This document shows positions 1-9,300 of a stretch of 25,198 bases of DNA, piece by piece. The first letter of the stretch is position 1; each line of letters begins with the position of its first letter. The DNA comes from Paramicrosporidium saccamoebae (Eukaryota; Rozellomycota), in NCBI GenBank assembly GCA_002794465.1, contig MTSL01000175.1, positions 1 through 25,198 of the forward strand, read 5' to 3'. The position numbers and the translations under genes were made by a program. Under the pieces are notes generated by a model. The model was not told where the DNA came from. It saw nothing but the letters and a program-made list of their open reading frames with translations, and did not search any database.

Positions 1-692
1 CCCTTCAAGATGTTTGTGCACATGGACATTTCGCCACATGTAATGTCCACACCATATTCCTTGCAGATCCGTCTAAAGGGGAGATTTCCAACCGTTGTAA
101 GAGGGGCAAGATATGTCTTGTCCCTGAAATCAACTTTTTGCTTTTCTCCAAATGGATAGCACTCACCCACTTCTAGTCGGTCACCTTTTTCCTTGACCTG
201 CTTCATGAATGCTGCAGTCTCATCAAATTTCATCTCTTTCCTGCGGAACTTTCCGAGAAGCTTTGACGATTCTTCATAGCACTCTGCTTTGGGCATATCA
301 GTAGGATGGCCTGTGGCGTACCGACAGAGGATGCCGAAGCGACAAGTTCCGTTTACAAGAACACTCGGACAGGTCTCGCCAAGGTCAGAGGGGCGGGTCT
401 TGAGGAACTCTTCTTGATCATGATGGAAGCGACAACTTTCGCCTCGTTCACATGCATCACCTCTAGCCAGTGTTGGACAGAATCCGCTTGAGGCATTCTG
501 GCTCTGTTCACTACGGTTCACTTTGTTTCGGTTCTGGTGCTGGCCACGATGATGGTCCGTTGCTTGCTCGGTAGGAGGAGACACTCGAGGAACAGTTTTA
601 CGGTCGACATTTAAAAGATACTCTTTCTTGATGGGAACAACACCTGCTTCCCGTTCATTCGGTCTTTTTCCTAACAGAGAGTCGGTGGTCAT
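1..692 (-). CDS. DUS3: tRNA-dihydrouridine(47) synthase Dus3, N-terminal part (runs off left edge)
   Basis: Reduces uridine to dihydrouridine at position 47 of tRNA using FMN and NADPH. Translating the minus strand from the ATG at 692-690 gives 230 residues with no stop before the edge; an in-frame TAG lies upstream of this ATG. Two CCCH zinc fingers are visible: C72-X8-C81-X5-C87-X3-H91, then a second with C108, C117, C123 and H129, as in eukaryotic Dus3. The TIM-barrel FMN domain starts at about residue 193 with [14 protein letters not shown], followed by [12 protein letters not shown], which is diagnostic for Dus3. The basic, Ser/Gln-rich N-terminus (1-70) is poorly conserved, as usual. 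No intron is needed in the visible part. It is head-to-head with SNX4, with 56 bp between the start codons. The catalytic cysteine and C-terminal domain lie outside the window. Confidence 0.93.
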   Translation of the reverse strand, partial: MTTDSLLGKRPNEREAGVVPIKKEYLLNVDRKTVPRVSPPTEQATDHHRGQHQNRNKVNRSEQSQNASSGFCPTLARGDACERGESCRFHHDQEEFLKTRPSDLGETCPSVLVNGTCRFGILCRYATGHPTDMPKAECYEESSKLLGKFRRKEMKFDETAAFMKQVKEKGDRLEVGECYPFGEKQKVDFRDKTYLAPLTTVGNLPFRRICKEYGVDITCGEMSMCTNILK

Positions 693-748
693 GCACAGAT
701 TATTAAAGTACCCTGGCGCGCTTAAAGTTCCGGCGGAGTTGGGGTACT
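693..748. promoter_or_regulatory. Shared DUS3/SNX4 divergent promoter region
   Basis: Only 56 bp separate the two start codons, so both leaders and any core promoter must fit here or overlap coding sequence. No TATA box is visible. The placement follows from the two gene models; promoter activity is inferred. Confidence 0.55.
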
Positions 749-2239
749 ATGGGCTCTCCCGACCTAAACATAGAGTCGGAGGGGGAGGGATACCAAAGCA
801 CTTTTTGGGAAGGCCAAGGACAGCAGGATTCGGGGCTCCAAGATGTACCCATTTCTGCAGTGCCGCAACATGTCAGGAGTAGCAGCTTTGCCTCGTCGCG
901 CACCGATGAGAGCGACAGCGCTTCTGCCTTCTTCCTTAACCCTGCGAGTGCCCCTTCCGTGTCTATCAGCAATCCCGAGAAACATGGGGATGGGTTTAAA
1001 GACGCTTATGTGACATATGAGATTACCACTGAGTTTCCCAATGATGAAAGATTTGTCGTTCGTCGACGCTACCAGGATTTCATATGGCTTCTTGGGAAGC
1101 TGTCAGAAGAGATTGACTGTGGCATTATTGTGCCACCAATACCCGACAAGAACAGGCTTGGCTTTATGGATAGGTTTAGTCCGGAATTTATTAGGAAGCG
1201 CCAGGTGGGTTTAGAGAGGTTTCTCCAAAGAGTCTTGATTCATCCTCGCCTTGCCAGGCACTCCTGTCTAAAGTCTTTCTTAACCAAGCCAATCCTTGGA
1301 ATCGATGATGTGCAAGCGTCTCCCAAAGTCGATAGTCCGACAACTGGAGTTGCTGCAGTTATTGAACAAGTCAGCGATGTCGTCGTCAATGCTTTTACAA
1401 AGACGAGGGTCATAGATGAAAAGTTTGTGGCCACGAAGAAGACTATTGGGGTAGCTGAGGGACATTTGGACAAGATCACTGGTCTGCATGGCAATTTGTC
1501 AATTTCCTTCAAGGGCCTCTCAGACGCCCTTATGGCATCTGGGCAAGCATTCTCCCAAGTCTCGTCCTCTGTGGGGCAGATTGAAAAGATTGTGTCGGCT
1601 GGGCTAGGTAGAGAATATTCCACTGACACTATACCGCTACGGACGACTCTCGGAGACTATGGGCAACTGCTCGAGGAAAGATCTGCAGTGGCTGCTCGGA
1701 TGGGCGAGGAACTGGACGTTCGAGCGCATTTACTGCTGATTGAATTGGGTCAATATTGTAGATCTGCTAAGAATGCCCTCAAATTAAGAGATAACAAGCA
1801 GTTTGAGTGGCAGGACTTGGCCGATCACTTAGAGAGTAGCAGGGAGGAGCTCGCACATTTATCTGGAGAGGCCACGTCTTCCACCGCAGGTGTCGGGGAA
1901 AAGATTCGCGCCAACAAGTCGGCCATGGTGAATTTTATAGCCGGACGCTTTGATTCTATGCGAGGGATCGATCCAATTACAGCTCGTGCGGACCGGATAA
2001 GGAAGCTTGAAGCAAAAGTCAAAGAACTTGAAGAGACCTCTGTGTCAAGCCAGGACCAGTCCAAGGAGGTTGATGCTATGATCGATTCAGAGTTTGTGGG
2101 ATTTACGTTGATGCTTTCCAAAGAAGTCAGAAGTGGATTAGTGCCAAGTCTGCGGGACACCTGGACCCAATACCATCAACAGGATCTTGAGTTGTTTTCA
2201 TCCTTTCTGAGGGACACTCTGGACGCTGAGCAGCCTTAG
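749..2239 (+). CDS. SNX4: PX-BAR sorting nexin, SNX4/Atg24-like
   Basis: Retrieves cargo from endosomes to the Golgi and takes part in selective autophagy; acts on PtdIns3P-containing endosomal membranes as a BAR-domain dimer. The 496-residue ORF has an acidic, Ser/Gly-rich tail (1-70) and a PX domain (about 71-180). PtdIns3P-pocket residues are present: the RRRYQDF motif (Arg105-Tyr108), PPIPDK with Lys134, and Arg151 in the IRKRQVGLERFLQR helix. The helical remainder (about 185-490) fits a C-terminal BAR domain. The RFSPEFIRKR...LERFL stretch is closer to SNX4/Atg24 than to SNX41/Atg20, but the subfamily call is from memory of the families. Start is the first ATG; the next in-frame Met lies inside the PX domain. 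No intron is seen. Confidence 0.82.
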   Translation: MGSPDLNIESEGEGYQSTFWEGQGQQDSGLQDVPISAVPQHVRSSSFASSRTDESDSASAFFLNPASAPSVSISNPEKHGDGFKDAYVTYEITTEFPNDERFVVRRRYQDFIWLLGKLSEEIDCGIIVPPIPDKNRLGFMDRFSPEFIRKRQVGLERFLQRVLIHPRLARHSCLKSFLTKPILGIDDVQASPKVDSPTTGVAAVIEQVSDVVVNAFTKTRVIDEKFVATKKTIGVAEGHLDKITGLHGNLSISFKGLSDALMASGQAFSQVSSSVGQIEKIVSAGLGREYSTDTIPLRTTLGDYGQLLEERSAVAARMGEELDVRAHLLLIELGQYCRSAKNALKLRDNKQFEWQDLADHLESSREELAHLSGEATSSTAGVGEKIRANKSAMVNFIAGRFDSMRGIDPITARADRIRKLEAKVKELEETSVSSQDQSKEVDAMIDSEFVGFTLMLSKEVRSGLVPSLRDTWTQYHQQDLELFSSFLRDTLDAEQP

Positions 2240-2591
2240 CCTGTACATGTACATTATGCATGGTGCCATTGTAATAAAAATTCACGAGATGATATCAGTT
2301 GAGCGGCTATGAGGGCATACTTGGAGTTGTAACATTGTGAAGTAGTAGAGTATTTGGTTTAGGGTTTGTTGGGACTGAGAGATTTAATGGAAAGGAATGT
2401 TAGAGGCACACATTGTGTGAATTGATCTGATCATTACTATGCTAAAGATTTTATCCATCAATCGGTAATAAACGAAAAGATTGACGCCTCAATGAGCCTA
2501 CATTTTAGCATCTTTCCCACTACGAGACAATATTCGCACTCTCACTCTCACCCCCACTCCAACCACGTAACAATACAATACAATCAGTGCA
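2240..2591. other. Intergenic region between convergent SNX4 and PXR1
   Basis: Apart from the SNX4 poly(A) signal, no conserved coding frame or RNA gene is seen. It holds a CT/CA-rich stretch (about 2535-2570) and a short ACAAT triplication near 2570-2584. Confidence 0.5.
2273..2278 (+). terminator. Poly(A) signal AATAAA of SNX4
   Basis: AATAAA 34 nt after the SNX4 stop, in AT-rich sequence. Confidence 0.6.
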
Positions 2592-2597
2592 TTTATT
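2592..2597 (-). terminator. Poly(A) signal AATAAA of PXR1
   Basis: TTTATT on the plus strand reads AATAAA on the PXR1 strand, about 20 nt past its stop. Confidence 0.6.
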
Positions 2598-2617
2598 GAG
2601 AAAGCGCACTGGGAGTC

Positions 2618-3091
2618 TCAGTTGAGTGATCCGCTTACGCCGAGAATCTCTTTTAGATGGGCTTCAGAATACTGGTCCACCCGCTTATTGTTAATAAACT
2701 TGCGACGGTGGGCCAACCGTCCCGTCGTCTTCACGGGTGATTTGGTTTCCTTTACTTTGTGTTTTTTCTCCTTCTTTGACGGTTTACAAGCAGCCTCCGG
2801 GCCGGACTCTTCCGTATTAATCCTTTTCAAAATCGAGTCAAAGATGGTGAGCTGCTGATATGTTTCTTCTGTGGCATCTTTCTTGGTGACTCCCAGTCCA
2901 AGTGTGTCAGTCTTAAACTCCATCTCAAGATGGTCAGTCCCTCCGTCTTCGTTTTTGCCTAACCCTTTTCCCTCACTCCAGCCCATCTTCTGGAGCATCT
3001 TGTATCCAAACTTGCTTTTATCATCACCCCAAGTCTTGTTCTGGGGATCGGCCGCGATACGTTGCTTCCGCTTAACACCGGCTAATCCCAT
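2618..3091 (-). CDS. PXR1: G-patch protein PXR1/PINX1-like
   Basis: Nucleolar G-patch protein that activates the Prp43 helicase in rRNA/snoRNA processing and inhibits telomerase in yeast and animals. The 157-residue protein starts MGLAGVKRKQR, the conserved PXR1 N-terminus, so the ATG at 3091 is preferred to an open-frame ATG 66 nt upstream. The G-patch (about 22-70) shows KFGYKMLQKMGWSEGKGLG and ends in DTLGLG. A Lys-rich linker (KKEKKHKVKE) follows. The C-terminal HRRKFINNKRV...LKEILGV block matches the conserved telomerase-inhibition/nucleolar motif. It is shorter than yeast Pxr1 (271 aa), mainly because the Lys/Glu-rich region is short. It lies in tandem downstream of PSF2. Confidence 0.9.
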   Translation of the reverse strand: MGLAGVKRKQRIAADPQNKTWGDDKSKFGYKMLQKMGWSEGKGLGKNEDGGTDHLEMEFKTDTLGLGVTKKDATEETYQQLTIFDSILKRINTEESGPEAACKPSKKEKKHKVKETKSPVKTTGRLAHRRKFINNKRVDQYSEAHLKEILGVSGSLN

Positions 3092-3179
3092 GACCCCGGT
3101 AAGTCTGTGGTGCCAGAGAGTTAAATATTGTGAGATCCTATGAGATATATGTGGCATGTGTGGCTTTTGTGGTACGTGT

Positions 3180-3187
3180 TATATATA
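3180..3187 (-). promoter_or_regulatory. TATA-like element upstream of PXR1
   Basis: TATATATA lies 88 bp upstream of the chosen PXR1 ATG, in the spacer after PSF2. Position and sequence fit a TATA box; function is not shown. Confidence 0.4.
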
Positions 3188-3274
3188 GCGCCTGTAAGAT
3201 GGCATCTCGGTGGATCCGTAATAGAGCATTTTCGTTATTATGCATCACAACTCCTCGGTCTCTACTTTGATGAT

Positions 3275-3280
3275 TTTATT
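3275..3280 (-). terminator. Poly(A) signal AATAAA overlapping the PSF2 stop codon
   Basis: The PSF2 stop TAA (3278-3276) sits inside AATAAA on the minus strand. Confidence 0.5.
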
Positions 3281-3996
3281 CGTGTAGTTGAGATGTGAAC
3301 AAGTCTGATCGAACAGGCGCAGTATATTGTTGCCGCGACCTCGCTGAATGCCCCTCATCTTCAGCAACACTGATTTTCTGGAACGAATCGAGAGTTTGCA
3401 GTAAGAAGGGTCGAATCTCGTTCAGTTCCAAGTGTCCTAGATTGTTCAACTACAGCTTACACATCAATTATATAAAACTACCTTCATGGGATTTCCGTCA
3501 ATCATGGGGAGACCCGCTTGGATCTTGGTGCTGCGTTGTTCGCGGAGTCTCTGGATGAGAACTCGAATTTGTTCTGCATTTGCAACATCCTCCGAGGCAC
3601 TTTACTATAAGCAAACCAGGAAAAGCCTACCATTCCAGAATCAGAGTGGCAATTTCAATGTAGTGGAATGGGACTGTTTGAAAGTTTTCTTTATCTTGCA
3701 CTTCGTCTTCAAGAAGACTTTCCAATCTAGCAACGTTGAGCCATTCGGGAGCAACCACTCGACACTGTATGGATCGTCGCAACTGCCGAGCGACCCACAA
3801 GGGAACTGTAGCGAGCTGATTTGTACAAAGGGGCCCGTAATCGTCCTACCATGTCAGACCTGAAATGTAGCAATACAGAGATAAAATGCAGAGTTCCGAG
3901 CGTTGTGCTTGGGAATATTTGAACCGATTCATTCTCTGCGAGAAATTGTACTTCACTTGCTGAGAAGTGGCCGACTAGCCCTTCCATGGCCACCAT
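3276..3996 (-). CDS. PSF2: DNA replication complex GINS subunit Psf2 (four exons)
   Basis: Subunit of GINS, which with Cdc45 and Mcm2-7 forms the CMG replicative helicase. I assembled it from homology across frames: exons 3996-3877, 3845-3631, 3599-3482 and 3449-3276; introns 3846-3876 (31 nt), 3600-3630 (31 nt) and 3450-3481 (32 nt), all GTA...AG. The 208-residue product compares with 185 in human. Exon 1 has SASEVQFLAENESVQIFP, the typical B-domain start. Exon 2 has VPLWVARQLRRSIQCRVVAPEW, the Psf2 signature, then LESLLEDEVQDKENF and FHYIEIA. Exon 3 has ANAEQIRVLIQRLREQR. Exon 4 has LNEIRPFLLQTLDSF. Reading through any intron hits a stop early, so naive ORF calling breaks this gene into shadows. 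The intron 1 junction is least certain because the protein is variable there. Confidence 0.88.
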
Positions 3997-4476
3997 CTGA
4001 AGAAAGGATAAAATAATTGTGAGGTTAGTACCAAGACCTGTTAAGGACAGTATCCATTTATAATTGACGATCCCAACGCGGATAGCTATCCAGTGTGTTG
4101 AGAGTGGTAGTAAACAATGGCAACTTTGCTAAAAATGTACTCTTGCGCACTAAAAGATTCTTAATCCCTAGCCCGTATCAATACCGTACCACAATCGTAC
4201 TCTTGCTAGAATGATGCTGACAAACCATGTGTGATTTATTAGCTTGTGTACTGCTATGCTATACTAGCGTCATGGATCATCCTGTTGTGTGGGCGGGGGG
4301 TGTGGGAGTATAATTACGCACTCTGTCAATATGGGTAAAACCTTAGTAGAGGGTCAATCCTCCCGCTTTCCGCTTCCGCTTTCTGCCTCTGACTCCTGTC
4401 TACATCTCAAACTAACTGTAGATTTATGTATACGAGTCTATGGATAATAGCATGCTTGTCTGATAAAGTGCAATTT
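3997..4476. other. Intergenic region upstream of PSF2 / downstream of the GATA gene
   Basis: No supported gene. It contains a G-rich tract (4291-4306, GGGCGGGGGGTGTGGG) and AT-rich sequence, including a TTTATT at about 4227 that reads AATAAA on the minus strand. Confidence 0.5.
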
Positions 4477-5478
4477 TCACTCTGGATTGGCAAAGGCGGT
4501 CTCAAGACAGGTACTCGAGAACCATCGCATCGAGTCATCTAGGCTACCGTCAACAGTAGAACTTTTAGATAGCATGGCATTCGGGGCGGGGCCATTTTCA
4601 CGGGGAAAACCCCCAAAAGGAAGAAAGAGAGCGGCCGCTGCAGCAGCAGCATTGTTACTTGTCATCATCGCGTATTGAACGAAATCCATACCAAGAGGAA
4701 CTGGGGCGTCCTGCGCTTTGCTATTCTCATTATACAATCCTACCCGTGGCTGCTGCGCCTGCGATGCCGGTTGTGTTTGTTGCTGCATCTGTGGACCTCG
4801 GGGAAGGACTGGTGGGTAGTATTGATGCCATGCCGACTCCATAGTGTACTTGGGTAGTAGTGCTCTCGGCTTTTTGCCAGCTCCACGGAGTATCGGGATT
4901 CCATTCTGAGTCATATCCACCGCTCGATGGGAGCCATGCAACTTGTAATATAGTCCACATGCGTTACAGACCGTCTCCCCTGAAACGATTCGCCTCCACA
5001 ATGGAGTCTCTGTGGCATGGCAATTGCTACAAATGTCTGCACGGGTCTTCATCCGCTTGCTGCAACGATTCAATTGGAGTGTGATCGGACGCATTTTTTT
5101 GTGGGCACGGAGATAAAGTCCACAAGCGTTGCAAAAGAAGCCCTCCATCGCACGACGCCAAAACGGAGTCTGGGTTGTATGGCAGTTCTGACAGATACGG
5201 CCTGGCGAAGACATCCATGACTGCATATCGCCATTTAGGGAAGAGGCCTGTGGTGGCACATTGATTATTGTGTCGCCCTCTGTTATCGGTTTTGCTGGTG
5301 CCGACGAGGCACGCTGTGGAAAGCTTAACGAACTGTTTATCGCCTCCTCCATTGCCAACGCCCAAAATGCTGGATGCGTCGCTACCGGCATGGCCATGTC
5401 AATCAGCATGGTGTCTTCAGAGTAGCCACTCACCCCTACCTTATTCACATGCGTATTCTTACCCTCGGGAACCGTCAT
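4477..5478 (-). CDS. GATA-type transcription factor with two zinc fingers
   Basis: Probable sequence-specific regulator binding GATA sites. From the first in-frame ATG (5478) the protein has 333 residues. Finger 1 (about 96-119) is C-X2-C-X16-C-X2-C with TPFWRR and CNACGLYLRAH. Finger 2 (about 150-174) is C-X2-C-X17-C-X2-C with TPLWRR and CNACGLYYKLHG, followed by a basic tail. The fingers are 30 residues apart; the linker has a single Cys, so it lacks the Cys-rich linker of siderophore repressors (SREA/Urbs1). The C-terminal half is Gln-rich (about 230-247), has an alanine run (about 277-283), and looks like an activation region. The open frame extends to 5613 but with no ATG, beginning after a TGA; an unseen 5' exon could use it. 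Target pathway cannot be assigned. Confidence 0.85.
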   Translation of the reverse strand: MTVPEGKNTHVNKVGVSGYSEDTMLIDMAMPVATHPAFWALAMEEAINSSLSFPQRASSAPAKPITEGDTIINVPPQASSLNGDMQSWMSSPGRICQNCHTTQTPFWRRAMEGFFCNACGLYLRAHKKMRPITLQLNRCSKRMKTRADICSNCHATETPLWRRIVSGETVCNACGLYYKLHGSHRAVDMTQNGIPILRGAGKKPRALLPKYTMESAWHQYYPPVLPRGPQMQQQTQPASQAQQPRVGLYNENSKAQDAPVPLGMDFVQYAMMTSNNAAAAAAALFLPFGGFPRENGPAPNAMLSKSSTVDGSLDDSMRWFSSTCLETAFANPE

Positions 5479-5981
5479 GAGTGATACGGCTTCTAACAAC
5501 CGTAAGGGGAAATGTCCAAAGGGGGAAGGTATCTCAGGAACTGCTGAGCCCCGAGCCGTAATTTTTCCGTTTTCAGAGTGGCTGGGCAGAACAGACGCTG
5601 TTTTATTGGTCAAGGGGTAGTGTCCTCATGGCCAATCATTTGATTTCAATGGCCAGATTGAAAATGGGAATTCATCGATAAAGCTCATCATACGAGGACA
5701 TGGTTGCAATATTCTTACGGAATTGTTCAATGGACATGGTTTGCAGGCATAGGATGTCTTTTTGAGGATAAAATAGACTTTTTCTGTTTGCGCTTGAATA
5801 TATGCATGAAGTCATCAACGGGATAAATCCGAGTCGGTCTTTGCGGTTGTATCTGATTGGGATTGACGTGTGAGCGGACATGAAGGTCAGCTTCGAGCTA
5901 TAGTATTTTGGCATTCGTGTCTACACTTGATTAGCCTTTACGATCACAATCGTTTAATTGTGAAGCAGTGGAGTGCTTAGC

Positions 5982-6016
5982 TAGATGCTGGATGCTAGAT
6001 GCTAGATGCTGGATGC
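5982..6016. repeat. Heptamer tandem repeat, (TRGATGC)x5
   Basis: Five uninterrupted 7-bp units alternating TAGATGC and TGGATGC. The only variation is A/G at the second base. Confidence 0.9.
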
Positions 6017-6183
6017 CGAATATTTGGTCCAGTATGAGAAGGAGAGTCAGAGGCGAGGAATGGAAATACCGACTCTCTACTTTTTGGATACTGTGCCGGA
6101 GAGTTCATACCAACCGGTCATGAATAGTTCTCTGCTGCAATTTATATTGACACCGCGGTAATACTCCCACCACGCAGCATAAT

Positions 6184-6261
6184 ATTCATGCCCGTTTGCG
6201 ATCACATTTGGTTAACATTCATGCTCATACCCGTTTGCGACCACATCTAGTTAGCATTTAT
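6184..6261. repeat. Two-copy 39-bp direct repeat just upstream of the Red1-like gene
   Basis: Two adjacent copies with a 39-bp period sharing CCCGTTTGCGA (6191 and 6230) followed by YCACATYTRGTTARCATT. The array ends about 60 bp before the ATG at 6324, so it may be a duplicated promoter element. Confidence 0.8.
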
Positions 6262-6323
6262 AATCAAACTCAGCTTGCCACTCTAAATTATTGTTGGCTC
6301 TAGCAGCCAGGGCATTGAATGTG

Positions 6324-9300
6324 ATGGAGGAAGCACCGACAGACTTGGACCTTTTAAGACTGCGTGTTCTTGCCACGAGGAAACGAAACAAGTTAGAAGA
6401 GGGTGAAATATCAGACTCCTCCAAGAGTGAACGTCAAGCTCCCCCAGTTGGTACGTCTCCTGTATTGGGTGAAGGGTTCTACAGCTACACGGCGACTCGT
6501 CCCAGGAACCTCAAGAAGAAGCGACCGAAACTGCGCAATTCCGCTGGCTTTGGGGGAAATGTGAGAGAATTAACCGAAAGCTTTCTTAACGGCATGTATA
6601 TAGAGCAGATGATGAGCGAGTCGTTTAGTCCCCAGAGATGCATAGTCGTCCTGGACTCTGAAGTCGAGGAGGAAGACGAGGCTAATCGAGTATCTAGTCC
6701 GCTTGTTAATAGCATAGAAGGCAAATCATCAATTGAGGATTGCAAGTCATCGATCAAAGATTCCAATTCCTTCATGAGCAGCAAGTCGACAGAAGAACCT
6801 GCCAGCCAGTTGATTGTCAGTTCGGTTGAGGAGCCAACCAAACGGTTGATCGCCGTTTCGGCTGAAGGCAGTTTATTTGCTTCAAAGGTAGCACAAAAAG
6901 AAGTTGAGAAGCAGCAGGCACTGCTCGATTCCACTAAATCGGCGTTGCAGCAACTGGAAAGTGAAAAGACACTGCTGGGCTCAAAGTTTCAAGAGAATGA
7001 AGTATTGATCCGCGAAGCTGTTCAAAAGCAGCTAAAGCTGAAGAATCAAGTAAAGGAAACAAAGAGCCTCATCATGAAGGGAAAGGATATGAGGGCCGAC
7101 TTTGAGACCCGATTAGAAGTACTTTCAAAAGCCATTGCGAAAAAATCGAAACTTGTCGGAATGCTCGAATCCAGCATCAAGTCGAAAGCTGCTTCTGCTA
7201 GTCAGAGCTCATCTCCTATTGAGAGCGAAGAAGACACGGCATCTGCTGAAACCAAGACGAGCGACAGGGCCGTCCAGCTACTGAAATTGGAAAAGCATGC
7301 CCTAAAGGTCAAGCAAGACTTGATGGCAGCTCAAATTTCATTAATACAACAGCGGGCCGTCCGGATCAAGACACCCTCGCTGGCAGTGACCTCCAAGAGG
7401 CCTTTGGTTTCGGCTCTGGGGAAAGTGATGGCTATGAACCCAATCATGTCCGAATCTCATGCACTCTTACCCGCTGAGGATAATCCAGCCTGCGATGCCC
7501 TGCTTTCGGCTGCATTTCCGCCGCGGCTATTCAATCTAAGTGGGCACTTACTGGACTTGGATACAATTTCTTCAGTGGCGAGGGTATTATCGGGGTTGAT
7601 TGAGGACAAGATTTCTGTGAAATCTTCCAATGAGCAAGACACTGGTTGTGCTGATCAGGAAGAGATGCCAACCATATTTGTTACATTGCCAGCTGAGCAC
7701 GAGGCCATCCTACCACCCATATTTTCTCCCTATGACTCTCCGTTGAAAAGTTTCAAGTCTTATCGGTTTAGTCCCAATTTCACATACTCTGCTCCACATC
7801 AAGGCTTATTGTCCCGTACCTACACGAATCGAATCAATCCCGAAGTGCCAATTTGTTCGTTTGATTTAACAGGAAGATGTACTCGGAAAAATTGTGCAGC
7901 TCAGCACTTTCGTAGCATCTTTATGGAGGACTCTTCTATTTTGGAAGACTTTATGAAGACATTGCTATGTCGACCAATCAAAGCCCCATTCCGGGACCAG
8001 CTGCACTTGTTGACTCAGGTGAAAAACAAGTTCCTGGAAAAGTCGAACCGAGAAAAGCCACTTATTAGTCTGGTTGGGATACTCATAGATATGTACAGAC
8101 TTATGGAGCCAGGTCCTTTTAGCGTGTCTTTCAAGCGGCGATTACAAGAGTCAGGGAAATTAGACTTGACCTTCAAATCGATTCTTACCAATGTGAGAAA
8201 GGATGAAAAATTGGACGCTCGAAGGAGCTTTCTGGAGGGAATCTCAGATCTTTGCGATGGAGTGTTACCCAGATTATGGCGCTACTTTGACTCGAAGGAT
8301 GCATTCAAAGCCTGCCAAGAATCGGTTTCGGCCGATCCTCGCAGCGAGGCCCGCTGGCTAGAATACTTTCTTCTCACTTTGGCCGCGGGGAATATTCGTG
8401 ACCACGAAACGCTCATGAAAGCACGAAATGTCCTCCTGGCGGCACTTAAAGATGGGGTGCCTGATTCCGATTTGCTGTTGACGGTTCTAGTTGATTTCCA
8501 CACCAAGTTGTCTGAAGCCGTCCCATCGGCTCATATACAAAACTCCAAGACCCTGCATTTGGCCTTTATTGCCGGACAGGTAAGAGAATTCGATCAAAGG
8601 ATGTCTGATCTAGAATTGTGTATCAAGAGGGCCTCTAGCGAGTCATCGGCTGATGTGGTGGATGCATTGCTCGCCAGTGTCAAGGTTCTGTGTGATTTTG
8701 GACACGCTGACAATGCTCTGTCGTTGCTGCAAGTTTGTCTTGCCCGTACTGTTGATCCCAATTACCATGGTCTTATGAATCTCTCCGTTGTGCTTAGTGT
8801 TATTGAGCAGGTGCCATTCTCGGCCTCGGATGTTTCATATCTCGCCATGATGTACTTTTATGTTAGAGACACCCGGGTCTATCCACAGCAATCTTTCTTG
8901 TCCTTTCCGTTTGACATGATGAGGAGACTGGACTACCACTATTGCCAGCCTTGGAGCAAACCCGAGTGCTGGGCAGAAGACTTTGTATATTTACAGCAGC
9001 TATTTCTGACCTTGTTCTTGGAAGACAAGGACTCCCCAACATTAGTCTGGTGTTCTTCGAATCTGTTATCCTTGGCTGAAAAGTTGAAGATTTCTGTGGA
9101 CAGCATAGTACCCGAAGCAGTCAGTTTGATGGACTTGGCACCGTCAACAAAAGCCCAGATTCTTAGTGTTCAAGCATTTCACATCTTTGGGCCGGCTGAG
9201 ATGAATTTGGTGCAGTCACATCCGCTCATCCTACTGCGTTTCTTGGGGGTTGTTCTTCAGATGCCAGAAATTGAGCCAGTGAAGCAAGAACTAATTCACA

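Larger units (their letters stand above)
5479..6323. promoter_or_regulatory. Large divergent intergenic region between the GATA and Red1-like genes
   Basis: The longest gene-poor stretch in the window. It holds an ATG-less open extension of the GATA frame (5479-5613), a heptamer repeat (5982-6016) and a 39-bp direct repeat (6184-6261). A small minus ORF (about 5672-5914) has no recognisable homology. No RNA gene is recognised. Its length, unusual here, suggests regulatory sequence for one or both flanking genes. Confidence 0.4.

Noticed and set aside
2358-2367. TTTAGGGTTT as a telomere-like repeat
   Set aside because: A single occurrence in an intergenic spacer; not an array.
3092-3157. Upstream ATG extending PXR1 by 22 residues
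   Set aside because: PXR1 proteins begin at MGLA; the extension has no similarity to the family.
3727-3996. 89-codon ORF taken as a complete protein
   Set aside because: It is PSF2 exon 1 read through intron 1 into the wrong frame; homology requires splicing.
5672-5914. 80-codon minus-strand ORF in the large intergenic region
   Set aside because: No recognisable motif or homology. I tried to join it to neighbours with a 30-35 nt intron and found no convincing product. It could still be a small gene.
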